47,349 bases of DNA from Clostridium sp. CAG:451 (GCA_000438295.1 FR901050.1:1-47349); one strand, 5' to 3'; numbered from the stretch's first letter, positions 7,341 to 15,145 are shown. The notes: generated from the sequence alone by a model not told the origin. Made by a program: numbers and translations.

Positions 7341-7902
7341 AAAGTAAAGACTTTTTCATATTTTCTTGAATTATAATATATAAAGGAAAAGAGTTAGAAT
7401 GATTATTTAATAATTTATAAAGGTTAGTTATACTAGATACTTTATTAAAGAAATAATTCTTACCTTTTCTTTTTATTATGACTTTATCTCTATTGTCACT
7501 TGTAATTAGATAACTAGGATAACTAGTATTCTTTAAATATTTATAAACAGTACCATCACTAGTTTCAAAAGAAAAATTTAAATTGCTATACTTTTGTATT
7601 TCTACTAGAATTAAATCAATAAATAGATTAGTCTTATCCTCTAACCTAGAAATAGTTAAGATAAGTTCTTTTTGATAATTCTTAAATATCTCTAATGTCT
7701 CTTTAAGAGTATATAGATTCTGATTCATCTTTTTTATCTCTTTAAAGGTTAAATTAGTAAGAGAAATATCTATTTTACTAGGTAATACGATAACAATATT
7801 ATCACTAGTAAGAGCAAGTTTAAGTCTAAAGCCAGTAATAAATTTATTAGTTAAAAGAAGATTCTCATTAGCATCTATCATGTCATCAATAATTAATTTC
7901 AT
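7306..7902 (-). CDS. Unknown 198-residue protein
   Basis: I do not recognise this protein. It is 198 residues, predicted mixed alpha/beta, with no signal peptide or clear membrane segment. A helical centre (FKEIKKMNQNLYTLKETLEIF) is followed by a part with TYPSYLITS-like strands and ends NTSLLRLLEE. It is convincing as a gene because an excellent TAAGGAGG ribosome site lies 6 nt before its ATG. It is convergent with the SDR gene, whose 3' end it overlaps by 35 nt, and divergent from recG. A hairpin with T tracts on both strands (7339-7358) lies inside the overlap. Confidence 0.6.
   Translation of the reverse strand: MKLIIDDMIDANENLLLTNKFITGFRLKLALTSDNIVIVLPSKIDISLTNLTFKEIKKMNQNLYTLKETLEIFKNYQKELILTISRLEDKTNLFIDLILVEIQKYSNLNFSFETSDGTVYKYLKNTSYPSYLITSDNRDKVIIKRKGKNYFFNKVSSITNLYKLLNNHSNSFPLYIIIQENMKKSLLFNTSLLRLLEE
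7339..7358. terminator. Small bidirectional hairpin between convergent genes
   Basis: AAAAAGT (7339-7345), loop AAAG, ACTTTTT (7350-7356). A/T-flanked on both sides; could end the SDR transcript. Stem is weak. Confidence 0.4.
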
Positions 7903-7956
7903 TAAGCCTCCTTATAATATTTTATGCTTTTTCATCTTCAAAAAGTCCTAAAAATG

Positions 7957-7965
7957 TGATATAAT
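7957..7965 (+). promoter_or_regulatory. Extended -10 promoter of recG
   Basis: TGATATAAT at 7957-7965, followed by a GGTG ribosome site at 7982-7985. No good -35 box seen. Confidence 0.55.
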
Positions 7966-7991
7966 ATCAGGCAGAAGAAGAGGTGGTAGTT

Positions 7992-9983
7992 GTGGCATTA
8001 AATGATGTTAGAGGGATAGGACCAAGGTCTTTAGTCCTTTTAAATAAAATAGGGATTACCACAGTAGATGATTTGGTAACCCATTATCCATTTCGTTATG
8101 ATATTTTGAAAAGAGGATCACTTACTGATACAGTAGATGGTGATCATATTATTATAGATGGAAGAATAGAAAGTAGTCCAATCTTAGTTAGGTTTAAAGC
8201 AGGACTTAATAAAATGAACTTTAGATTAGTTACTTCATCAGGAGTAGTTGGTATATCTATATTTAATAGAGCATTTCTAAAAAGTCATTTAGCAGTAGGT
8301 ACTGGTGTTACAGTAATAGGTAAATTTGATAAGAGAAAGAATGTTATTACAGCATCTGATATAAAATTAGAGACATTATCAGCGAAGATTAAGATAGAAC
8401 CAGTTTATCATTTAACTAGTGGTCTCACTAATAAAAATATGTCTACTTATATAAATATGGCTTTACTAGGTAATTATAAAGAAATAACAGATTTTATCCC
8501 TTTAGAGTATCAAGAAAAGTATAATTTTGTTAATAAAAGAACGGCTTTAAATATAGTACATAATCCACCTTCTCTTGAAAAGTTAGAGGAAGCGAAGAAT
8601 AGACTTAAGTATGAAGAGTTATTTTCTTTTATGTTTAAGATTAACTATTTAAAAATGGAAAATAAGAATAAAAATTCTGGTATAAAAAAAGAAATAGATA
8701 CTAAGAAAGTAGAAGACTTTATTAAAACACTTCCTTTTGAACTCACAACCGATCAGGAAAAAGCAGTTTCTGATATTGTAAAGGACCTAACTAGTGAAGG
8801 AAAGATGAATAGATTATTACAAGGTGATGTTGGTAGTGGTAAGACAATTGTTTCTTTTCTTGCTATCTATGCTAACTATCTAGCAGGATATCAGAGTGCT
8901 TTAATGGCTCCTACTGAGATACTTGCTACCCAGCATTATAATAATATGAAAGATATCTTTAAAGATACTGATATAAATATTGCTTTATTAACAGGATCAA
9001 CTAGTAAGAAGGATAAAGATAAGATTTTAACAAGCCTTGCTAATAATGATATAGATGTAATTATTGGGACTCATTCTTTAATTCAAGAAGAAGTAGAGTA
9101 TAACAATCTAGGATTAGTTATTACTGATGAGCAACATAGATTTGGTGTTAATCAACGAGCTAATTTAGAAAATAAGGGTAAGAAACCAGATACATTATAT
9201 ATGAGTGCTACTCCCATACCTAGAACTTATGCTTTAACAATCTTTGGTGATATGGATGTATCTACTATTAAGACAAGACCAAAGGGTAGAAAGAAGATTC
9301 ATACAGTGCTAAAGAATGAGGCTGAGATGAAAGATGTTTTAGCCATGATGTATGAAGAGTTAAAACAAGATCATCAGATATATGTAATAGCACCTTTGAT
9401 AGAAGAAAGTGAAAATAGTGATTTAACTAATGTTAATGAACTTAAAGATAAATTAACAGTCGCTTTTGGTAGTAAATATAAGATAGGGCTAGTTCATGGT
9501 AAGATGGCTACAGCAGCTAAAGATAAAGTTATGAATGACTTTCTTCTTAATAAGTGTCAAATACTAATTAGTACAACTGTTATTGAAGTAGGAGTAGATG
9601 TTCCTAATGCTACTATGATGGTTATCTTTGATGCTAATAGATTTGGACTTTCAACTCTTCATCAGTTAAGAGGAAGAGTAGGAAGGAATGATCTACAGTC
9701 ACATTGTGTTTTAATAAGTAATCAAGATACTGAAAGACTTCATATTATGGAAAAGACTACTGATGGGTTTGAAATAAGTGAAGAAGACTTTAAACTAAGA
9801 GGTCATGGTGATTTATTTGGTACTAAACAAAGTGGTGATATGTCTTTTAAAATAGCTAATATAAAGAATGATTATTCTATTCTTTTAAGAGCAAGAGAAG
9901 ATTCTTATCAGTATTTATTAAAAAAGACAGAAGAAGAAAAACAATTAAAGATGAAAATTATTGAATCAATTATACATAGTTAA
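7992..9983 (+). CDS. recG: ATP-dependent DNA helicase RecG
   Basis: Branch-migration helicase acting on stalled forks and Holliday junctions. Domains in order: helix-hairpin-helix-like GIGPRSLVLLNKIGI start and OB-fold wedge domain (about residues 1-230), superfamily-2 helicase with Walker A GDVGSGKT, motif Ia MAPTEIL, DEQH box (ITDEQHRFGV), motif III SATPIPRT, then the C-terminal helicase lobe with STTVIEVGVDVPNA and QLRGRVGR, and the TRG segment with LRGHGDLFGTKQSG. The 663-residue length is normal. GTG 7992 is preferred because GGTG lies 6 nt upstream; GTG 7983 overlaps that site. Confidence 0.95.
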   Translation: MALNDVRGIGPRSLVLLNKIGITTVDDLVTHYPFRYDILKRGSLTDTVDGDHIIIDGRIESSPILVRFKAGLNKMNFRLVTSSGVVGISIFNRAFLKSHLAVGTGVTVIGKFDKRKNVITASDIKLETLSAKIKIEPVYHLTSGLTNKNMSTYINMALLGNYKEITDFIPLEYQEKYNFVNKRTALNIVHNPPSLEKLEEAKNRLKYEELFSFMFKINYLKMENKNKNSGIKKEIDTKKVEDFIKTLPFELTTDQEKAVSDIVKDLTSEGKMNRLLQGDVGSGKTIVSFLAIYANYLAGYQSALMAPTEILATQHYNNMKDIFKDTDINIALLTGSTSKKDKDKILTSLANNDIDVIIGTHSLIQEEVEYNNLGLVITDEQHRFGVNQRANLENKGKKPDTLYMSATPIPRTYALTIFGDMDVSTIKTRPKGRKKIHTVLKNEAEMKDVLAMMYEELKQDHQIYVIAPLIEESENSDLTNVNELKDKLTVAFGSKYKIGLVHGKMATAAKDKVMNDFLLNKCQILISTTVIEVGVDVPNATMMVIFDANRFGLSTLHQLRGRVGRNDLQSHCVLISNQDTERLHIMEKTTDGFEISEEDFKLRGHGDLFGTKQSGDMSFKIANIKNDYSILLRAREDSYQYLLKKTEEEKQLKMKIIESIIHS

Positions 9984-10015
9984 GTGTAAAGAAGTGGAAA
10001 GTTTCGGAAATAAAA

Positions 10016-10044
10016 TTGACATCTTAGAATTTTTTAGTTATTAT
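10016..10044 (+). promoter_or_regulatory. Promoter of the small RNA after recG
   Basis: TTGACA (10016-10021), 17-nt spacer, TATTAT (10039-10044). Predicted transcript start is about 10051, where the first hairpin begins. No ORF with a ribosome site follows. Confidence 0.7.
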
Positions 10045-10050
10045 TGAGTT

Positions 10051-10155
10051 ACATGATAGGTAGCTTTTACTATTTATCATGAAGTATAATCTACTGTTTT
10101 TTGTGTAGATATACTTACCGAAACCCCCTGAAGAGGCCGAAAGGCCTCATTTTTG
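10051..10155 (+). ncRNA. Candidate small RNA, about 105 nt, downstream of recG
   Basis: The predicted RNA has three consecutive elements. Hairpin 1 (10052-10081) has 12 pairs, CATGATAGGTAG against CTATTTATCATG with G-T pairs. Hairpin 2 (10082-10116) pairs AAGTATAATCTAC with GTAGATATACTT, one bulged A. A single-stranded linker contains ACCGAAACCCCC (10117-10128), then a GC-rich terminator. C-rich open stretches are typical of Gram-positive regulatory RNAs that target ribosome sites. It resembles no riboswitch, SRP, 6S or tmRNA sequence I know. Seven bases upstream of the promoter (GTTTCGG, 10001-10007) are complementary to CCGAAAC at 10118-10124. Confidence 0.6.
10133..10155 (+). terminator. 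Strong terminator of the small RNA
   Basis: GAGGCC (10133-10138), GAAA loop, GGCCTC (10143-10148), A, then five T. It is the most GC-rich hairpin in this part of the window. Confidence 0.9.
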
Positions 10156-10222
10156 TTTGTTTTAAAGGATTTGAAGCCTATTAAATATTTTTAGGTACTA
10201 AGCTAGGTACGTAAATTTAAAA

Positions 10223-10257
10223 AAAATACTAATTTTTATATAAATTATTAGTATTTT
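10223..10257. terminator. AT-rich inverted repeat, possible bidirectional terminator
   Basis: Perfect 11-bp inverted repeat AAAATACTAAT (10223-10233) and ATTAGTATTTT (10247-10257). It separates the recG/small RNA unit from the island genes. The T tracts are short, so termination is uncertain. Confidence 0.4.
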
Positions 10258-10272
10258 ATTTTTATAATGATA

Positions 10273-10301
10273 TTGACATTTATACTGATAAAATATAAAA
10301 T
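10273..10301 (+). promoter_or_regulatory. Promoter of the AbiEi-like gene
   Basis: TTGACA (10273-10278), 17-nt spacer, TAAAAT (10296-10301). The ribosome site AAGGGGAA follows at about 10318. Confidence 0.65.
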
Positions 10302-10331
10302 AAAGATGTAAAAGTCAAAAGGGGAATGTAT

Positions 10332-10958
10332 ATGGAAAAGATGACTATAAAAGAGTTTAAAGATCAAAGTAATATTGAGATAATACAAGAACTTATGAAG
10401 ATTAATAATGGATACATTACATCTAAGCAATTAACTGAATTAGGTATTCATAGAATGTACCTTAATATTATGTTAGATAGAGGAATAATAGAAAAACTTG
10501 ATAATGGAATATATCTTGATGTTAATAAATTTCCAGATTCTTATTATGTACTTAATTTGAATTTGCCAGGTATTATATATTCTCATATGACTGCATTATA
10601 CTTTCATGGACTTTCTATAGAAGCTCCTGATAGTAAATATGATGTAACTGTTAAGAAAAATTATAATAGTGTTAAGTTGAAAAATCATAATGTGTTTTAT
10701 GTTTCTGATGATATATATGAATTAGGATTAACAGAAGTCAAAACACCATTTGGAAATATTGTTAGAGTGTATGATATTGAAAGATGTATATGTGATATTA
10801 TAAGGTCTAAAAAAAGAATGGATAATGAACGTATTAAATATAGTCTAAGAGAATATATTAAGAGAAAAGATAAAGATCTTGTTAAACTTTCTAAGTATGC
10901 AGATAAAATTGGTATTAAAAAAGAAGTAATGGATTTATTGGAGTGGTTTTATGAATAA
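10332..10958 (+). CDS. AbiEi-like antitoxin / winged-helix regulator
   Basis: In type IV toxin-antitoxin systems AbiEi is the repressor-antitoxin and AbiEii a nucleotidyltransferase toxin. This 208-residue protein has the AbiEi N-terminal winged helix: NGYITSKQLTELGIHRMYLNIMLDRGIIEKLDNGIY (given as residues about 20-58, key part YITSKQL and GIYLD). A C-terminal domain follows with the family pattern IIYSHMTALYFHGL and VRVYDIERCICDII. ATG 10332 is used rather than 10326, which touches the ribosome site. No AbiEii gene follows; instead a zinc-ribbon gene overlaps its end by 8 nt. It may therefore be an orphan regulator or act with a different partner. Confidence 0.75.
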   Translation: MEKMTIKEFKDQSNIEIIQELMKINNGYITSKQLTELGIHRMYLNIMLDRGIIEKLDNGIYLDVNKFPDSYYVLNLNLPGIIYSHMTALYFHGLSIEAPDSKYDVTVKKNYNSVKLKNHNVFYVSDDIYELGLTEVKTPFGNIVRVYDIERCICDIIRSKKRMDNERIKYSLREYIKRKDKDLVKLSKYADKIGIKKEVMDLLEWFYE

Positions 10959-11151
10959 GATAATAGTTAATAAAATTAAATGTAAAAAATGTGGAGATGT
11001 TATTGAATCTACTTATAGACATGATTTTAAATCTTGCAAATGTGGTGCAGTTGCAGTTGATGGTGGAAAAGATTATTTAAGAAGAATAGGATATGAAGAA
11101 GATTATGAAGAATTATCTGAAGTAGAAAAGGAGGATAAAAAAGATGAATGA
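10951..11151 (+). CDS. Small zinc-ribbon protein
   Basis: A 66-residue protein with a metal-binding ribbon: INKIKCKKCGDVIEST, then SCKCGAVAVDGGKDYLRR, giving CxxC...CxC ligands. The tail is acidic. Proteins with this core recur in phages and genomic islands and their function is unknown. It overlaps the AbiEi-like gene by 8 nt and the next gene by 8 nt, so the three are translationally coupled. This is the position normally held by the AbiEii toxin. Confidence 0.65.
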   Translation: MNKIIVNKIKCKKCGDVIESTYRHDFKSCKCGAVAVDGGKDYLRRIGYEEDYEELSEVEKEDKKDE

Positions 11152-11458
11152 TAAATACGTATTTGAGACTGAAAGTTCTAGAGAAATGGAAATAGTGGCT
11201 TCTAGACATAAAATACTATCAGTTTTAGATGATATAAAGAACTGGCATAGAGAATTGTATAAAGGATATGATAATAATGTAAGAATCTTATGTAATGGCA
11301 AATTATATACTTATACTGAGTTTGAAAAAGCAAGAGATGAATTACCAAAAGATGAACATGGATTAATAAAAGATTGCAAGCATGTTTATTTAGATAATGA
11401 TTTAATAGATAAAATAGATAATTTTCTTTCTGAAGTTAATTATTTATTAGATTACTAG
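11144..11458 (+). CDS. Phage-like hypothetical protein
   Basis: A 104-residue protein without a family I can name. The segment SRHKILSVLDDIKNWHRELYKG resembles a helical motif common in small phage proteins (a HKxLSxLxDIxxxxR pattern), and the C-terminus LIDKIDNFLSEVNYLLDY is also helical. A strong AAGGAGG ribosome site lies inside the end of the upstream zinc-ribbon gene. It is the third gene of an overlapping trio with the AbiEi-like gene. The resemblance is recalled, not computed. Confidence 0.55.
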   Translation: MNDKYVFETESSREMEIVASRHKILSVLDDIKNWHRELYKGYDNNVRILCNGKLYTYTEFEKARDELPKDEHGLIKDCKHVYLDNDLIDKIDNFLSEVNYLLDY

Positions 11459-11531
11459 CTGGTAAAAATAGCTAAATAAAATGCAAAAATTGCAAAAAAA
11501 ATACAAAAAGTTAATAATAATTGTTAAAAAA

Positions 11532-11561
11532 TTGATTTTTATTCAAAAATATGCATATAAT
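11532..11561 (+). promoter_or_regulatory. Promoter of rloA-rloB
   Basis: TTGATT (11532-11537), 18-nt spacer, TATAAT (11556-11561). It gives the ATPase pair its own transcript start, 25 nt before the start codon. Confidence 0.55.
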
Positions 11562-11585
11562 ATATACAAAGAGGAGATGATTTAT

Positions 11586-12830
11586 ATGTTAATAGAATTT
11601 AGCATTACAAATTTTTTATCATTTAAAGAAAAAAATACTTTTTCAATGATTGCATCTTCAGACAATACTTTGGAAGATAATTTTACAAGTATAGGAAATG
11701 AAAAGCTATTAAAGATGACTGCATTATATGGTGCAAACGCATCTGGTAAAAGTAATTTATTTAAAATATTAGCTTTAATAAGTAATATGATAAGACAATC
11801 AAATTTTATTAATCCAAATGTTTTGTTACCAATAATACCATTTAAGTTAGATAAAGAAACTATAAAGAAGCCAAGTGAGTTTGAAATAAAATTTTTAATT
11901 GATGGTGTAAGGTATATATATGGGTTTGAAGCAGATGCTAAAAATATTTATAAAGAATATTTAATGTATTATCCAAATGGCAGACCAGTTAAAATATTTA
12001 ATAGAGAAAATATCAATGAATATTCATTTAATGTAAGTGATGAAAAATTTTTAAATGATGTTAAAGAAAAGAATACTGCCAATAAATTTTTTATAACAAC
12101 AGCAACTAATTGGAATTTTGAAAAAACAAAACCAGCATTTGATTTTTTAACTGAGAAACTAGGCGTAGTAATGTCATATGAACAATTAAATAATTATTCT
12201 TATAATATGTATTATAATGATAAGGATAAAACTTTAGAAAAATTTGCACTTAAATTTTTAGAAAAAGCAGATTTTAATATTAAAGGTTATAAGGTTATAC
12301 AAGAAAAAATGACGGATGAATTAATTAGTACATTACCTGATATTATGAGACCATTTATACCAACAAATACACCTATGTTTAAAGTAAATACAACTCATAT
12401 TGCAAATGGTGATAAATATGATTTTGATATTTCGGAAGAATCATTAGGTACACAAGTAATATTTTCATTTATACCAGTTATTAAAGATGTAATTGATAAT
12501 GGTAAAGTATTATTAATTGATGAGTTTGATAAAAGCTTGCACCCATATATTGTCAAATATATAGTTGAATTATTTAATGATACAGATTTGAACAAAAATA
12601 ATGCTCAGTTAATATTTAATACACATGATACTAATTTATTAGATTTAGAGTTACTAAGAAGAGATCAAATATGGTTTACGGAAAAGAATCCAGAAAATGG
12701 AGAAAGTACATTATATGCTTTAGATGACTTCTCTATAAGAAAATCTGAAAATGTTGAGAAGGGTTATTTATTGGGAAGATATGGTGCTGTGCCATTCTTA
12801 GTAAATAATTTCGATGACTTCAAAGAGTAA
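11586..12830 (+). CDS. RloA-type AAA15 ATPase (AbiL-like defence ATPase)
   Basis: ABC/SMC-like ATPase of the AAA15 group found with RloB in restriction islands and in the AbiL phage-abortive system. From ATG 11586 (414 residues): IEFSITNFLSFKEKNTFSM start typical of the family, Walker A GANASGKSN at about 49-57, an insert of about 200 residues, a degenerate signature SEESLGTQV, Walker B VLLIDEFDKSLHP at about 304-316 and the His switch FNTHDTN. An AGAGGAG ribosome site 9 nt upstream fixes this start; a longer reading from 11481 has no ribosome site. rloB starts 2 nt after its stop, so they are one unit. Confidence 0.82.
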   Translation: MLIEFSITNFLSFKEKNTFSMIASSDNTLEDNFTSIGNEKLLKMTALYGANASGKSNLFKILALISNMIRQSNFINPNVLLPIIPFKLDKETIKKPSEFEIKFLIDGVRYIYGFEADAKNIYKEYLMYYPNGRPVKIFNRENINEYSFNVSDEKFLNDVKEKNTANKFFITTATNWNFEKTKPAFDFLTEKLGVVMSYEQLNNYSYNMYYNDKDKTLEKFALKFLEKADFNIKGYKVIQEKMTDELISTLPDIMRPFIPTNTPMFKVNTTHIANGDKYDFDISEESLGTQVIFSFIPVIKDVIDNGKVLLIDEFDKSLHPYIVKYIVELFNDTDLNKNNAQLIFNTHDTNLLDLELLRRDQIWFTEKNPENGESTLYALDDFSIRKSENVEKGYLLGRYGAVPFLVNNFDDFKE

Positions 12831-12832
12831 AT

Positions 12833-13444
12833 ATGAGCAGTAGAGATAGACAAAGAAATAGAAATGACCGTAGATCAAAAAGAGTAATATTAGTAGCTTA
12901 TGAAGGTAAAAATAAAACTGAAAAAAATTATTTTGATAGCTTTAAAGGTATAGATAAAAATTATACAATTAAAGTAGTTCCTGGTAATGAAACAGATCCA
13001 GTAAATTTAGTTAAACAAACAATAGATAAAGCGAAAGAATTAAGATTAGTATTAGAAGATGATGATAGAGCATTTTGTATATTTGATACAGATGTTAATC
13101 CTAGTAAAAACACTCAAATAAAAGAAGCAATAAAATTAGCACAAAATAATAGTGTAGTCGTAATTACATCTTCACCTTGTATAGAAACGTGGTTTTTATT
13201 ACATTATGAATATACGACTGCTAACATGAATAGTGATGCAGTAATAAAAAGATTAAAAGAGCATTTTCCAAAATATACTAAGAATTATAATATGTATCCA
13301 ATTATTGTTGATAAAACTAAAGAAGCATATGATAATGCTAAAAAATTGGAAAAATATCAAAAAGAAAATAATAGAGATATTCAATCAGTTGAAGCTAATC
13401 CCCACTCAGATATTTATCAAATAATAGATGAATTAGAAAAATAA
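12833..13444 (+). CDS. RloB-like protein, TOPRIM-like effector partner
   Basis: RloB family protein (203 residues), the usual partner of RloA; in AbiL this role is AbiLii. Motifs: basic N-terminus RQRNRNDRRSKR, VAYEGKNKTEKNYF (the EGxxTExxY motif), a CIFDTDVN acidic motif at about residues 80-87 and SSPCIETWFLLHYE. The acidic layout recalls TOPRIM nucleases, as in the related PARIS effector AriB, so cleavage of nucleic acid on infection is a plausible role (inference). It starts 2 nt after the ATPase. A 10-bp hairpin follows. Confidence 0.8.
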   Translation: MSSRDRQRNRNDRRSKRVILVAYEGKNKTEKNYFDSFKGIDKNYTIKVVPGNETDPVNLVKQTIDKAKELRLVLEDDDRAFCIFDTDVNPSKNTQIKEAIKLAQNNSVVVITSSPCIETWFLLHYEYTTANMNSDAVIKRLKEHFPKYTKNYNMYPIIVDKTKEAYDNAKKLEKYQKENNRDIQSVEANPHSDIYQIIDELEK

Positions 13445-13449
13445 AAAGA

Positions 13450-13475
13450 GACCTAGTCCTTTAATGGACTAGGTC
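13450..13475. terminator. Perfect hairpin after rloB, T-rich tail on the minus strand
   Basis: GACCTAGTCC (13450-13459), 6-nt loop, GGACTAGGTC (13466-13475). On the plus strand no T run follows; on the minus strand the tail is TCTTTTTAT. It could end minus-strand transcripts leaving the insertion sequence and shield rloB. Confidence 0.6.
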
Positions 13476-13527
13476 ATCTGATATATTAACTAAGAAAACT
13501 AATAAAAATAACAAAAAAGCAGATTTT

Positions 13528-13541
13528 TTCGTAAATTTTTA
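13528..13541 (+). repeat. Left terminal inverted repeat of the IS30-like element
   Basis: TTCGTAAATTTTTA; perfect complement at 15052-15065. Confidence 0.7.
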
Positions 13542-13545
13542 GACT

Positions 13546-13582
13546 AAAGTTCGTTTTTTTTTTACGAACTTTCTTCTTTTTT
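13546..13582. terminator. Hairpin inside the left end of the insertion sequence
   Basis: AAAGTTCGT (13546-13554) pairs with ACGAACTTT (13564-13572) around a T-rich loop, and a T-rich tail follows on the plus strand. It could block read-through into the element from rloB. Confidence 0.6.
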
Positions 13583-13810
13583 AGATTTAATGCCGTTTTT
13601 ATAGAGACAAAAGGAAATAAATTTGATAAAAGATGTATTCTTAGTCGATAATTATATAAATTATTCCACGACGAAAATACGGAGGTTATTTCCGTTTTTT
13701 AAACTTATTTCCGTTTCTTTGTAGTATTTATATTATTGATAACAAATAAAGAATAACTTTATTTGTTTGAATATTTTAAATAGTAATTATTGTCAATGAT
13801 CAAGATGAAC

Positions 13811-14960
13811 TCACTTACGTTCGTCATTGACAATATCAAAAATTTTATTATATAAATCTTTACCATAAACTGTAATAAATGCATCTTTAGGTGTATTTCC
13901 ATCTAATGATTTAATTGGTGTATCTAACAATGTTATATTGTGTTTTTTTACAGACTCTTTTGTGTGGTTGTCTATAGATTTTTCTTTTGGAAAAAACTTT
14001 CTAATTTGTTTATTAATGTTTTCTACATGAGGTTTTTGATTAGATACATAAGGATCACAAAAGAATAATTTACACCTTTCTTCACCAGTGACTTTTGAAA
14101 AGCAAATACCTTCGATATCGTTAAAGCAAGGGCCTCTATCTGTTAAAATCACAGGTATTAAATCTTTAAAAGATTCGATTCCAATTTTATCTTCTAAATC
14201 ATCAAAAAGTTCAACAACCTTTTTAGAATTTGGATTATTTATGATATCTAATAAAGTAAAGTGTACATTTGGTAAAATAAATGATAAAATATTTTTACTA
14301 TCAGATTTGATAGTACCCAAAAAATCTAATTGCCATACATTACAGTTTGGATTTTTGTGGATGTATGACAAATAGTCAAGGTAAGTATGATTACTTCTGT
14401 CAATTTTATTGTCGGTGTATTCATACTTTTTATTATGCTTTCTTTTTTTGTATTTGACAGCATAAGGTAAATCAATTCTCTTAGTTTTTAAATAACCATT
14501 ATTAACATATCTATATAAAGTGGAAATAGATTTATTGATACTATCTTTATTTTCAATTTTTATTTGATAAATAGATTTGTTTTCATCAGTACCTTTTTTT
14601 TATTGCATCTAACTTTTTGAATTCTTTTGCATCTAAATCAATACCTTTTTGAGAATTAATAAGATTAGCATCAGCTTTTCTTTGAGCAACCTTTGAATCA
14701 TACATAAACTTAACGAAATGACAATTTTTATATCTGTTTTTACAATTAGTACAAACATATGGCCAGCGATTAAGTTTAGGACATTTACTTTCAGTTTGAT
14801 CAGCATAATCAACTGGCTTTCTATTTCTTTTAACTTCTTTAGAAATAGCTCTAGGATCATAATTTATAATTTTACTTATTTCAATTAATTTTTTATTGTG
14901 TGAGATACAAGAACAAATAGTCTTTCTATTATCTTCACTAATGTGTTTCCATGTTTTCAT
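13811..14960 (-). pseudogene. IS30-family transposase split by a +1-type frameshift at an A8 run
   Basis: DDE transposase of the IS30 family. The N-terminal part (from 14960) has the helix-turn-helix IINYDPRAISKEVKRNR and a Cys cluster VCTNCKNRYKNC. The C-terminal part has the three catalytic acids: WQLDFLGT, ILTDRGPCF and VENINKQIRKFF. At 14594-14601 a run of eight A (minus strand) puts the first part out of frame and it stops at 14586. With seven A the reading continues KGTDENKQIY through RYVNNGY into the catalytic domain, giving one protein of about 382 residues. A -1 ribosomal shift at this run leads to a stop, so only loss of an A, slippage by the polymerase or sequencing error restores it. 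Confidence 0.8.
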
Positions 14961-15051
14961 TTTTTATTCCTCCTTATAACTACAAAGAAACGATATATAT
15001 TATACTATAATTAGACTTAATTCCGTTATTTTATTAAAACGGACATTCAAA

Positions 15052-15065
15052 TAAAAATTTACGAA
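15052..15065 (-). repeat. Right terminal inverted repeat of the IS30-like element
   Basis: TAAAAATTTACGAA on the plus strand, the complement of 13528-13541. Confidence 0.7.
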
Positions 15066-15145
15066 CAGCTTCTTAATTTCTTTATTTATGTGTAATTTCA
15101 TATAGTTTAATGTTATAATATATCTTACTTTTGAAGGAGAAAACT

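Larger units (their letters stand above)
13528..15065 (-). mobile_element. IS30-family insertion sequence (frameshifted transposase)
   Basis: The element is bounded by a perfect 14-bp inverted repeat, TTCGTAAATTTTTA at 13528-13541 and its complement at 15052-15065. Just inside each end lies a second inverted repeat (GTTCGT/ACGAAC on the left, TCCGTT/AACGGA on the right). The transposase runs on the minus strand from 14960 to 13811. The 1,538-bp span is long for IS30 because about 270 bp of non-coding DNA separates the transposase stop from the left end; that segment holds a hairpin terminator and two TTATTTCCGTTT copies. I saw no convincing target duplication. It splits the rloAB pair from the 869-residue gene. 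Confidence 0.75.

Noticed and set aside
9991..10155. Riboswitch or SRP/6S RNA after recG
   Set aside because: No coding gene directly downstream before the terminator and no match to consensus elements of those RNAs that I know; a free-standing sRNA fits better.
10951..11458. AbiEii toxin after the AbiEi-like gene
   Set aside because: Neither small gene has nucleotidyltransferase motifs and both are far too short.
11481..11585. Longer N-terminus for the RloA-like ATPase
   Set aside because: No ribosome site; extra residues are Lys/Ile-rich and overlap the promoter. ATG 11586 has AGAGGAG in place.
14088..14375. Plus-strand open frame of 95 codons inside the transposase
   Set aside because: Antisense shadow of the IS30 catalytic domain; no ribosome site.
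14594..14601. Programmed -1 ribosomal frameshift in the IS30 transposase
   Set aside because: A -1 shift at the A run leads to a stop after about a dozen codons; the catalytic half needs the opposite shift.
13520..15068. Target-site duplication around the IS
   Set aside because: Only CAG-like matches that do not sit symmetrically; not better than chance.
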